A DNA stretch of 64,000 nucleotides from NCBI RefSeq assembly GCF_015291705.1, contig NZ_CP030050.1, forward strand, positions 5,146,001 to 5,210,000, written 5' to 3'. Positions 1 through 6,787 of this stretch are shown here, one piece after another. Origin of the DNA: Bradyrhizobium arachidis (lineage in GTDB: Bacteria; Pseudomonadota; Alphaproteobacteria; Rhizobiales; Xanthobacteraceae). How positions within the stretch are numbered: the first letter of the stretch is position 1; every line of letters begins with the position of its first letter. The notes under the pieces were generated by a model. The model saw only the letters and a list, made by a program, of their open reading frames with translations. It was not told the DNA's origin and made no database searches. A program made the translations under genes and the position numbers.

Positions 1-39
1 CGAAACAACCCAACTCGGGCTCAATGGAATCGAGAGGTG

Positions 40-312
40 ATGGTGGAAACTCCAAAATGGGTTCTGACGGTTTTGGCCGTTGCGGTCGTCATAACGCTGG
101 CAAACGCCGCTATGTTGGCTCGCCAGATTGTGGCTCCAGCCCACCCCCTCTATGTGGCGAAGGAATTACAAAAAGATCGCGAGTTCAAGAAGGCGGTGGA
201 AAGTATCGCGGAAGGTGTAGCTCAGAGTCAGGACTACGTGGATGAGGCCGAGGTGATTGCCATCGTTGAGAGATGCAGGGCGATTGTTGGAGGTCGCCTT
301 AAATGCGATTGA
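40..312 (+). CDS. Small membrane-anchored hypothetical protein
   Basis: A 90-residue protein of unknown function. One hydrophobic segment near the N-terminus (about residues 8-27, rich in Val, Ala and Leu) should anchor it in the inner membrane; the rest is charged and helical, with an acidic stretch and a single late Cys pair. ATG at 40 is chosen because GAGAGG lies just upstream; a GTG directly before it (37) would add one residue. The stop overlaps the start of the nuclease gene by 10 bases, so the two are probably translationally coupled. Confidence 0.55.
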   Translation: MVETPKWVLTVLAVAVVITLANAAMLARQIVAPAHPLYVAKELQKDREFKKAVESIAEGVAQSQDYVDEAEVIAIVERCRAIVGGRLKCD

Positions 313-827
313 GCAGCAGCGCGCTGCTGATTCTCGCGGCACTCTGCACTGGTGCCTCCGCTGATGACTTAAGAGGGCAAGCCAGCATCATTGACGGCGA
401 CACTCTCGAACTACACGGCATGCGCATCCGCCTGTGGGGCATCGATGCGCCTGAAAGCTCGCAGCTCTGCCGTGGTGACGACAGCTTGCCTTATCGTTGC
501 GGAGCGAAAGCCGCGAATGAGCTGGATAGATTCATCGGTGGCAGGCCGGTGAACTGTGAGCCTGTTAGCCGTGATGTCTATGGTCGTACAGTCGCAACGT
601 GCTCAGTGGGTGGCGTCGACCTAGGGGACTGGCTTGTGCGCGGCGGGCTTGCGTTCGATTGGCCTCGTTACTCCAAAGGGAGATACGACGGCGCGCAACG
701 CGAGGCCGAGCACGCGGGGCGGGGAGTGTGGGCGGGCAGCTTCGTTGTGCCGTGGATGTATCGAGCTTGCATCGATAAAGGTGGCAGGTCAGAAGCCTGT
801 TCAGACGACGCAAACGCCAACTGGTAG
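303..827 (+). CDS. Secreted thermonuclease-family (SNase-like) nuclease
   Basis: A 174-residue protein with a signal peptide (residues 1-20, ending in GASA) and a staphylococcal-nuclease domain. The family signature is visible: D31 in DGDT, R43 in RIRLWGIDAPE, D48, E51 and R95 in VYGR correspond to the calcium ligands and the catalytic Arg, Glu and Arg of SNase. Extra cysteines (C56, C66, C85 and others) suggest disulfides, which fits export to the periplasm or medium. It should cut DNA or RNA in a calcium-dependent way. It follows a small membrane protein with a 10-base overlap and precedes two more membrane proteins. Nucleases of this kind are common on plasmids and islands; the substrate here is unknown. 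Confidence 0.85.
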   Translation: MRLSSSALLILAALCTGASADDLRGQASIIDGDTLELHGMRIRLWGIDAPESSQLCRGDDSLPYRCGAKAANELDRFIGGRPVNCEPVSRDVYGRTVATCSVGGVDLGDWLVRGGLAFDWPRYSKGRYDGAQREAEHAGRGVWAGSFVVPWMYRACIDKGGRSEACSDDANANW

Positions 828-855
828 GCTTCTCCCTGTATATCCGAGGTGCTCA

Positions 856-1440
856 ATGAATGAAAACGTACCATTTGAAGAACGCAAGTGGACCGAAGAG
901 AAAGAAATTGAGCGCCGCAAATGGGAGCTCGAGCGCACGAGAAACGAAGCCGAGCGTGCTCACGACAAAAGCAACGCGTTCCATACGTATGTTAATGAGG
1001 CGACGATCGAAGCTTCGAATCTTGCGCTTCGCACACTTGTACTAATCAATGGTGGCGCGGCAGTAGCGATCTTAGCTTTTCTTGGCGCGGTTGCTTCAAA
1101 GGATAAAGTCGATTTCGATCAAGTTGGAAGGGTCGCAGGCACCCTTCGCTTTTACGCAATTGGGGTTGCATGCGCAGTCGCGGCCATGGCTTTCGCCTAT
1201 CTCGCCAATTTTTTCATGGTCGCCATCGAAACAAAGAGGGATCGTGTCTACGAACATCCGTATATCCGGGACAACGCCGAATCGCGCAGAATGCGGCGAT
1301 TCAATCGCATCTCCCACTTCGTTTCCTTTCTTTTTGGGCTAGCGTCACTGGCCTTGTTTATCGCAGGGATGTGGACAACGGGCAGCAAGGTAACGCAATT
1401 AATCGAGAGCCGCACGGTAAGCAAAGCTGTCGGCCAATAA
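856..1440 (+). CDS. Hypothetical membrane protein with N-terminal coiled coil
   Basis: A 194-residue protein of unknown function. The first 45 residues are strongly charged and helical (repeated Glu, Arg and Lys with a Trp), a likely cytoplasmic coiled coil. Three hydrophobic segments follow (about residues 58-80, 97-120 and 153-172). The start at 856 is preceded by CGAGGT at a fair distance; the open frame extends further upstream, but only over the end of the nuclease gene. It lies 28 bases after the nuclease and probably belongs to the same transcript. Confidence 0.6.
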   Translation: MNENVPFEERKWTEEKEIERRKWELERTRNEAERAHDKSNAFHTYVNEATIEASNLALRTLVLINGGAAVAILAFLGAVASKDKVDFDQVGRVAGTLRFYAIGVACAVAAMAFAYLANFFMVAIETKRDRVYEHPYIRDNAESRRMRRFNRISHFVSFLFGLASLALFIAGMWTTGSKVTQLIESRTVSKAVGQ

Positions 1441-1459
1441 CAGCGCTGTAGGGAGAGCC

Positions 1460-1687
1460 ATGAAGGTCATGTCGGTTGTGCTGATAGTAATGTTGGCCGC
1501 GGTTGCTTGGTTTGGATCGGCTGTCGTGCGTCTTGAAAACTACCATTACGCCAATTTTGTAGGCCTATGTACGCAGTTCAATATCAAAGACCCCCGAGAG
1601 CGGATTGAGCGTGAGACGTGCCTTGAGCAGGCCGAGACTCGCACAAGTTGGGCGTGGCACCTCGTCTATGGTCTGAAAATTCTGTGA
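1460..1687 (+). CDS. Small membrane-anchored hypothetical protein
   Basis: A 75-residue protein with one N-terminal hydrophobic segment (residues 4-24) that could be a membrane anchor or an uncleaved signal. The rest is polar with two cysteines and several aromatic residues. AGGGAGAG stands six bases before the ATG, a strong ribosome binding site. It is the last gene of the plus-strand group that starts at 40 and converges with the minus-strand pair beginning at 1725. Confidence 0.55.
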   Translation: MKVMSVVLIVMLAAVAWFGSAVVRLENYHYANFVGLCTQFNIKDPRERIERETCLEQAETRTSWAWHLVYGLKIL

Positions 1688-1724
1688 GTGTGCAAAGTAG
1701 CTAGATCGGCTCGCTCGCCTGCGC

Positions 1725-2123
1725 CTAAAGTAGTGGCTTCGCAGGCAAGCAGTGGCCGTAGTGCACAATCCCAGCCCTATCGTTGACGGAAAAGTGCTCC
1801 TCGAACGCGCCCGAGATGCGGTCGATTTTGTAGACGTACACCATTTTCATGTTTTGAACGGCACGCGCGCAGGTGCCAGATATTCGCATATCGTCGCCGT
1901 TGGCCAAAAACTCGTAGCAAGGCGCTTTGGTCGTTCGCACTTGCACGTTGAGCGGTTGCCCTGGCGGCAACATGTACGTTGCCTTAAGCGAGAAATCGCC
2001 AGACGTTCCGCTCTTCTGGCCTTGATCATCTACCGTGAACTCGTACTTGCAGACGGCCGATATCTCCTGCGCGTGAGCGAGCGGAGAGAGCAGCATTAGC
2101 CCTAAGGTCAGTAAGCGTCCCAT
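1725..2123 (-). CDS. Secreted hypothetical protein
   Basis: A 132-residue protein with a clear signal peptide (residues 1-19, ending in AHAQ) and four cysteines in the mature part, so it is probably periplasmic with disulfides. No family is recognised. The ATG at 2123 overlaps the stop of the upstream gene (TAATG), so the two are likely coupled. The start was placed here rather than at 2171 because the shorter form begins with a classic signal peptide. Confidence 0.6.
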   Translation of the reverse strand: MGRLLTLGLMLLSPLAHAQEISAVCKYEFTVDDQGQKSGTSGDFSLKATYMLPPGQPLNVQVRTTKAPCYEFLANGDDMRISGTCARAVQNMKMVYVYKIDRISGAFEEHFSVNDRAGIVHYGHCLPAKPLL

Positions 2124-2491
2124 TATTGCGAGCCCGGTGAAGAGGATGAACCCATTCCACGCGACGGGCAAACCGCCGCGTCTTCAGAGCGCCCTCCTGC
2201 AACTTCGCGAGCGTGCTGCATGGTACGAGAGTAAAAAGCCTCATGTTCGCGTCGAATGCGCTCTTGATGAGCTGCGAAGCCCTGCACGCGTGCCATAATG
2301 CGCTCGCGCTCGGAGGAGCCGCGATCCACCGGACGCACAATGGGCGGAGAAGGTTCTACGGGAGCCGCATTCGTCGGCGCAGCCCCTGTCGTCTGAATTA
2401 CGGTCTGCGGTTGGACGTTCACTGCGGCCGTGAGTGCGACAAGCGCCGCAGTCTCGCGAACCAGCGCGTCTAGTTCTTCTTTCCAGTCCAT
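2123..2491 (-). CDS. Hypothetical protein, Pro/Ala-rich centre
   Basis: A 122-residue protein. Residues 1-25 form a probable helix, 28-58 are rich in Pro, Ala, Thr and Val and look unstructured, and 60-100 are again helical and rich in Arg, Glu and His. No transmembrane segment or known domain was seen. It is the first gene of a two-gene minus-strand unit with the secreted protein downstream (TAATG junction). Confidence 0.5.
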   Translation of the reverse strand: MDWKEELDALVRETAALVALTAAVNVQPQTVIQTTGAAPTNAAPVEPSPPIVRPVDRGSSERERIMARVQGFAAHQERIRREHEAFYSRTMQHAREVAGGRSEDAAVCPSRGMGSSSSPGSQ

Positions 2492-2597
2492 GTTGCTTAG
2501 CTCCCCGGCGTACTGTGCGACGGGGAGGGCAGGTCCGTCAAATGGACATGTGAGCTAGGGGTTTCGACAGTTACCGAGCCGACAGGGTGCATGGGTG

Positions 2598-2635
2598 ACG
2601 GCCCCAGCTCTGGCAGGGTGGGGAGCTGGGGCCGT
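2598..2635. repeat. Perfect 13-bp inverted repeat
   Basis: The 331-bp gap 2492-2822 between divergent genes holds a perfect inverted repeat: ACGGCCCCAGCTC at 2598-2610 and its complement at 2623-2635, separated by 12 bases. No T-run follows on either strand, so it is not an obvious terminator. A second, imperfect dyad (GGAACA...TGTTCC) lies at about 2740-2760. Operator, regulatory hairpin or replication-related site are all possible. Confidence 0.6.
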
Positions 2636-2822
2636 ACCGGGTTGGCGCCCGGGGGAAGCGCCGTCGGGAAAACTTGGAAGTCCGCCGGGTGTTCCTAACT
2701 GGTTCTCAACGCGCCCAACCTGCTTCCCGCGCTTAGGAGGGAACAGCTCAAGCTTGTTCCGGTTAAGCTGAGTTGATTGCAAACTCTAAAGCCCCTCGCG
2801 GTCTTTCCGTGCGGAGTGCCCC

Positions 2823-3110
2823 ATGGATTACCTGCCTGAAATTTCTCGACTCGAGCACCAGCTTGATTTGGCGCATCGGTCTATCCGACGCATAACCGAT
2901 GCAGAGACCGTCTGCCGCCTCCAAGAATTCGCGTCGGAGATCAGCGACCGGCTGCGCGCGCTGAGAGAAGCTTGCCGGGAGGAGAAGATCAGGCGACGGG
3001 CGCACGCGCTTTGGGAAGACGCGGGGCGGCCGATTGGTCGAGACCTCGAATTCTGGTTGAGCGCGGAGCGGGAGTTTCTTCGGGGCGGCAATCTGCCCCT
3101 CCGCGCCTGA
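2823..3110 (+). CDS. DUF2934-containing protein
   Basis: A 95-residue cytoplasmic protein. The C-terminal part reads IRRRAHALWEDAGRPIGRD followed by a Trp and an AERE motif, which matches the DUF2934 pattern (IRxRAYxLWExxGxPxGxDxxHW). The family is short, widespread in rhizobia and of unknown function. The N-terminal 50 residues are helical and charged. It stands alone on the plus strand, convergent with the gene ending at 3222. Confidence 0.7.
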   Translation: MDYLPEISRLEHQLDLAHRSIRRITDAETVCRLQEFASEISDRLRALREACREEKIRRRAHALWEDAGRPIGRDLEFWLSAEREFLRGGNLPLRA

Positions 3111-3221
3111 GATCGTCGACGTGGGGTAAATCGTGGAGAAATTGATAAAATCGCAAAAAGTGTCGAAATGTCAATTGCATAAGGCGGACACCCCTTCCGC
3201 CGAGCCGAAGCCTCGATCGTC

Positions 3222-3932
3222 TCAGCCCTTTCGGTTGCTCCGCGGCAGTAGCGGCAGCAGCGGCTTTGTTGGCCGCTTCCTCGAGTCCTTCCAGTTGAAG
3301 TGCCCGCGGGTTGGCATCGGGATCATGTAGCGTTCGCAGAGATCGCGCAGCGCAGTCTCCTTGATGCCGAGATCGGCCGCTGCATGGATCATCGTCTTGC
3401 TCCACACGAGATCGCGCAGTTTGGCTCTGCTAATTTTTATATGCGTGCCACGTATCCAAACATCGATACCGCGGCTCTGCGGCGGTCGCTCGATCCCGTG
3501 CTTCCGTTCAAAGGCCTTCGTGGCCTTGTCTTCCATTCTCGAGCGGCGCCGGGTTAGACGGCCCGGATCGGGGTAGGGGCCAGGTGCGCAGGCGTCTCTG
3601 AGCTTGTAATATCTCCGCGTCCAACGCTGCTGCTCTTCGTCGTCAAAGGGATAGAAGGGCAGATCGATTGCGCGAGCCCAGGGGGCGCCGACCGGCATAT
3701 AGCTCGGTTGTTGCAGGTCGAAGTCCCACCAGATGGCGTCGGCAAGCCGGGTGCGTTGCTGCGGACCTGCGAGGCGATCGATGGTCTCGGCACAGTACCG
3801 AGGTTCGCCTGAAGGCCCGCCGGCGACTGGCGCGATGATGCCGACGTTCAGGAGCTCCTCGAGCTCGTGCCTCCTCAACCGGAGTCGGTCGAGGACCTCG
3901 CTCGCTTCGTAAAGGCCAGGGGTGGGGTTCAT
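3222..3932 (-). CDS. HTH-like protein with IPxPxxGxxxWK-type C-terminus (paralogue 1)
   Basis: A 236-residue protein. Residues about 10-55 look like a MerR-type fold (LYEASEVLDRLRLRRHELEE). The part near residue 180-225 has a pattern shared with the neighbouring gene: SRAKLRDLVW, then an alanine-rich helix, LGIKETALRDLCERYMIPMP, then RGHFNWK. The LG-x-x-x-x-L-x-x-L/I-C spacing resembles a helix-turn-helix, and the IPxPxxGYW-like end recurs in rhizobial and mobile-element proteins. The start at 3932 follows the upstream stop by four bases, which suggests a two-gene operon. DNA binding is inference. Confidence 0.6.
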   Translation of the reverse strand: MNPTPGLYEASEVLDRLRLRRHELEELLNVGIIAPVAGGPSGEPRYCAETIDRLAGPQQRTRLADAIWWDFDLQQPSYMPVGAPWARAIDLPFYPFDDEEQQRWTRRYYKLRDACAPGPYPDPGRLTRRRSRMEDKATKAFERKHGIERPPQSRGIDVWIRGTHIKISRAKLRDLVWSKTMIHAAADLGIKETALRDLCERYMIPMPTRGHFNWKDSRKRPTKPLLPLLPRSNRKG

Positions 3933-3936
3933 AGGT

Positions 3937-4383
3937 TTAGGCCCCGCCCACGATCCGGGTCCACCGGACTGGACGGTGAGCGAAGCTGATCCTGAAGTAA
4001 CCTTTTGGAGGCGTAGGCACCTCGTAGAGCCGACATATCCGGGCGAGCACATGCTTTTTAAGCCCGAGCCGGCCGGCCACTTCCCCAAGCGGCGCGTTCC
4101 AAACACGTAAGCCAAGCTCGGCGCGGGATATGCCGGTGTACCTGATGACCTCTTCGTTCTGAAGCGCGGCCAGACGTTCTATCATTTGTTCGGCATATGC
4201 CGCGGCCAGCATCGCCTTCTTGATCTCAGCAGAGGGTTCGTAAGGTACGTCGTCACTGCGCGAACAGTGGGCGTTCGGCGGCTGTGTTTGCAGGTGTTGA
4301 TCAGCCGGTGGCGAGGCGGCTTGATCAGCGGTAACGCCTGCGATGAGGTCTACGATGTACGGGACATCCAGATCTGCGCGCAT
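3937..4383 (-). CDS. HTH-like protein with IPxPxxGYF C-terminus (paralogue 2)
   Basis: A 148-residue protein that shares its C-terminal half with the gene just downstream: SRAELGLRVWNAPLGEVAGR, then LGLKKHVLARICRLYEVPTPPKGYF. The two genes therefore look like tandem paralogues, this one lacking the longer N-terminal part. No membrane segment. ATG at 4383 is preferred to the upstream candidate at 4425 because the extra residues look non-coding. It is divergent from the gene at 4641, leaving a 257-bp shared promoter region in which no clear box was found. Confidence 0.6.
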   Translation of the reverse strand: MRADLDVPYIVDLIAGVTADQAASPPADQHLQTQPPNAHCSRSDDVPYEPSAEIKKAMLAAAYAEQMIERLAALQNEEVIRYTGISRAELGLRVWNAPLGEVAGRLGLKKHVLARICRLYEVPTPPKGYFRISFAHRPVRWTRIVGGA

Positions 4384-4640
4384 GCTTTGCCTCCATGAGC
4401 CCCAGCATGCGTTTGGGATCAGCAAACGTCGGCCTCGTCAAATCGTTGGACTTGTCGACTTTGTCGGGTTTACTGAAGACCGCTTGCACCAAGCGTGCAT
4501 CTCACTGTCCGGATGCGATTGCTGTCGGGTGGCCCGTCGCAAGACTCGACGAACCGGAGTGGGTCACTCCGAATCAGTAGACGTCAGGAGAGCGATCTTC
4601 CTGGCTGCGCGGGCGTCAAAATCCGCTATCTTCCGCGGCC

Positions 4641-5642
4641 ATGTCGGTGCCTCCCCACATGTATTCGTTTGCTGCAAGGCACAAGCGCTTCTTCAAGCTG
4701 AAGGAGTGCCTTGCTGAGAATGATCAAGCCTTCTGCAGCGGACAGGTCGTCCGGGCGCATATCGTCTCGCGATCTCAATTGAGCCAGATCGCACGGAACG
4801 GCCATGTCCTTGCTGTCCCCAATGAGACGATCGCTGTCATGAAGATGCATCGGACCGGCTTTGAAGCGACGGAGGTCGGCATCGGTGATTTTTCAACGCT
4901 GAACTGCTTCTGCGCGGCGCATGACAAGCGCCTGTTCGCGCCTGTCGAAGATGTGCCGCTGACATTCTCGCCCGAGCAGCTGGCGCTGTTGCATTATCGA
5001 GCCATGATCGCTGAATTCTATCAGCGTCGCAGCCAATCGGACTCAGCTCTTTCAGAGTTGGAGGAGGATTTCGACGATCCAAGAAAGTTCAGGTTCGCCT
5101 GGATTTTCGAAGCCTCTTTAGACGCCATCGATCACTTGAACCGTCCGCTGAACCGGATGCGGCAGCTGCTCGCATCCCGGAATTTCGGGGCGGTTGCCAG
5201 CCTTATCGTACGATTCGACAATCCACCAGCTGTAATGGCGGCGGGCGTCTTCCGGCCGCACTACGACTTTGCGGCGCGCCGAGTTCAGAAGATGATCGAT
5301 AGGTGCTCGTACGTGGGCATGCACCTGCTCTCCGCTGAGGGGCAGGCGGCCATGGCGTTCACCTGGCTGCGGCGCGACACCGTGGCGGAAGGGTTCGTCC
5401 GCACCTTTGCGAGCCGGCCCCACGAACAACTCGCTTCACTCGCGGTTCAGTGCGCGTTCGAACACATCGAGCATACCTGTATGTCGCACACCTGGTGGCA
5501 CGGCCTGAGACAGCCGATGAAAGCCGCGTTGCTCGAATGCGTAAGACGAGCGAACTCTTTAAGTTATCGCCGTTCGCCACGGTGTCTGTCGTATCGGCTG
5601 CACTACGCGAGTTGGCCCGTTGTGACCCTGAATTTCTTCTAG
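4641..5642 (+). CDS. Unrecognised Cys/His-rich protein, possibly HNH-like
   Basis: A 333-residue protein. The first 100 residues hold an ordered set of potential metal and catalytic residues: C23, C32, H40 in RAHIVSRSQL, N53-G54-H55-V56, then FC91 and H94-D95 in FCAAHDKRLF. The spacing resembles Cys/His-bound HNH nuclease folds, but the match is by eye only. The remaining 230 residues are helical, with no membrane segment, and end in a basic tail. It is monocistronic inside the cargo part of the element, flanked by minus-strand genes on both sides, a setting common for defence genes. Function unknown. Confidence 0.55.
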   Translation: MSVPPHMYSFAARHKRFFKLKECLAENDQAFCSGQVVRAHIVSRSQLSQIARNGHVLAVPNETIAVMKMHRTGFEATEVGIGDFSTLNCFCAAHDKRLFAPVEDVPLTFSPEQLALLHYRAMIAEFYQRRSQSDSALSELEEDFDDPRKFRFAWIFEASLDAIDHLNRPLNRMRQLLASRNFGAVASLIVRFDNPPAVMAAGVFRPHYDFAARRVQKMIDRCSYVGMHLLSAEGQAAMAFTWLRRDTVAEGFVRTFASRPHEQLASLAVQCAFEHIEHTCMSHTWWHGLRQPMKAALLECVRRANSLSYRRSPRCLSYRLHYASWPVVTLNFF

Positions 5643-5857
5643 CAGGCGGCGGCTTGTCGGTGGGGATGACGTCTATCGGTTTTGTGCGATCTAGCGGTTT
5701 TGAAAAGCGACTTTGGGGACGGAGGGCGAAATCTAGGCCGAATCTTCGACGCTGCGGGGTACATTTTCTTTTCATAGCTTCGAAAGATGACTTTTGCGCG
5801 CGGCGCCATGTTGCGGCGGCCCACGCACGACACGCGCGCTGGCACCTAGCAACCCGA

Positions 5858-6313
5858 TCAGCCTGGCGGGTGAAGCTGGACGCCGGCTGCGGACATGGCG
5901 TGCAGCATTTTCTCGCGTCCGAAGAGATTGAACGGTTTGCCTTCGCTCTCCTCGATCATGGCTTGTGCCTGCAGTCTCATGAACTCGTCGGCGTATTCGC
6001 GGCCCTGCGTCTGCTCGATCGCCGTGTACTGCTCGTTTAGCCTCGCGATGAGACGATTGCCCGAACGGCGGACGATCGCCTGCTGTATGCGGACGATCCA
6101 GTAAGCCACGAACACACCGGCGCCGGCGACGAAGAGCGAGAACATGCTCGGGGTAAGCCAAGGGAGGGGCTTGCCGGGCGCACCGAACGCCGCGGCGGTC
6201 CAATAGGCTGGTTGGGGCCACCACAGCAGGGCGATCGCCGCGATCACCCCGAGCAGGCCGACCGCGGTGGCAAATCCCAAGGTGAACACCGTGTAGAACT
6301 GGCCGCGGGGCAT
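5858..6313 (-). CDS. Hypothetical two-helix membrane protein
   Basis: A 151-residue protein with two hydrophobic segments (about residues 9-31 and 52-75) followed by a cytoplasmic helical tail rich in Gln, Arg and Glu. No family recognised. ATG at 6313 is the first codon of the conserved-looking N-terminus. It lies downstream of the replication gene on the same strand, with a 470-bp gap that contains repeats. Confidence 0.55.
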   Translation of the reverse strand: MPRGQFYTVFTLGFATAVGLLGVIAAIALLWWPQPAYWTAAAFGAPGKPLPWLTPSMFSLFVAGAGVFVAYWIVRIQQAIVRRSGNRLIARLNEQYTAIEQTQGREYADEFMRLQAQAMIEESEGKPFNLFGREKMLHAMSAAGVQLHPPG

Positions 6314-6787
6314 CGGAAACCTCCGTTCTGGGGCTCAACGCCAGATTGCCGTAGCTGGAAGGCCTCTGCAAGCCCGCCAGAAGGCCGCTCAGTCGAGATA
6401 GGAGGGCCGCTGGACGCGTTGCATGGGGAGGGCGCCTCCCGGACCCAATCGAGCCCAGCCCCGCGCCACAGGGCCTTCCAATAGTGCCGGCGGCCGGGGC
6501 AACCGCATCGGCCAGTGCTTGGAAGGGCTATGGGTGGGCGTCCGCGGTGTCCGCGGAAAACCGCTTTGTAGGGATGGGGAAAGGATACCGGGGAGGAGGA
6601 GAAAATGCCTTTATGGACTCCTGCGCGCAAGGGACACCGCAGACACCTGCCCCCTGGCAAGAACTCAGTGTGTGTCCGCGGTGTCCGCGCATCCACCGCA
6701 TCGTGTGCAGGCCGAAATCGCGGAAACGAAAAAGGGCGTCCCATGATTGCGCAGACAAGCGCAGACACCGCGGACGCCCTGACGGTG
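6314..6787. other. 474-bp gene-free stretch with GTGTCCGCG repeats
   Basis: No convincing gene. The open frames here are shadows with Arg/Ser/Pro-rich translations. The stretch contains the repeated GTGTCCGCG motif listed separately and lies directly after the primase/DUF3987 gene. Confidence 0.5.
6538..6778. repeat. Direct and inverted GTGTCCGCG repeats next to the replication gene
   Basis: The unit GTGTCCGCG occurs in tandem at 6538-6556 (first copy GCGTCCGCG) and at 6672-6689, and in inverted orientation, with small changes, at 6632-6647 and 6751-6778. That gives about eight units in 240 bp. They flank the 3' end of the primase/DUF3987 gene. Short repeats beside a primase gene suggest a replication origin, but repeats encoding Thr-Ala-Asp in a lost reading frame would look the same. 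Confidence 0.45.
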
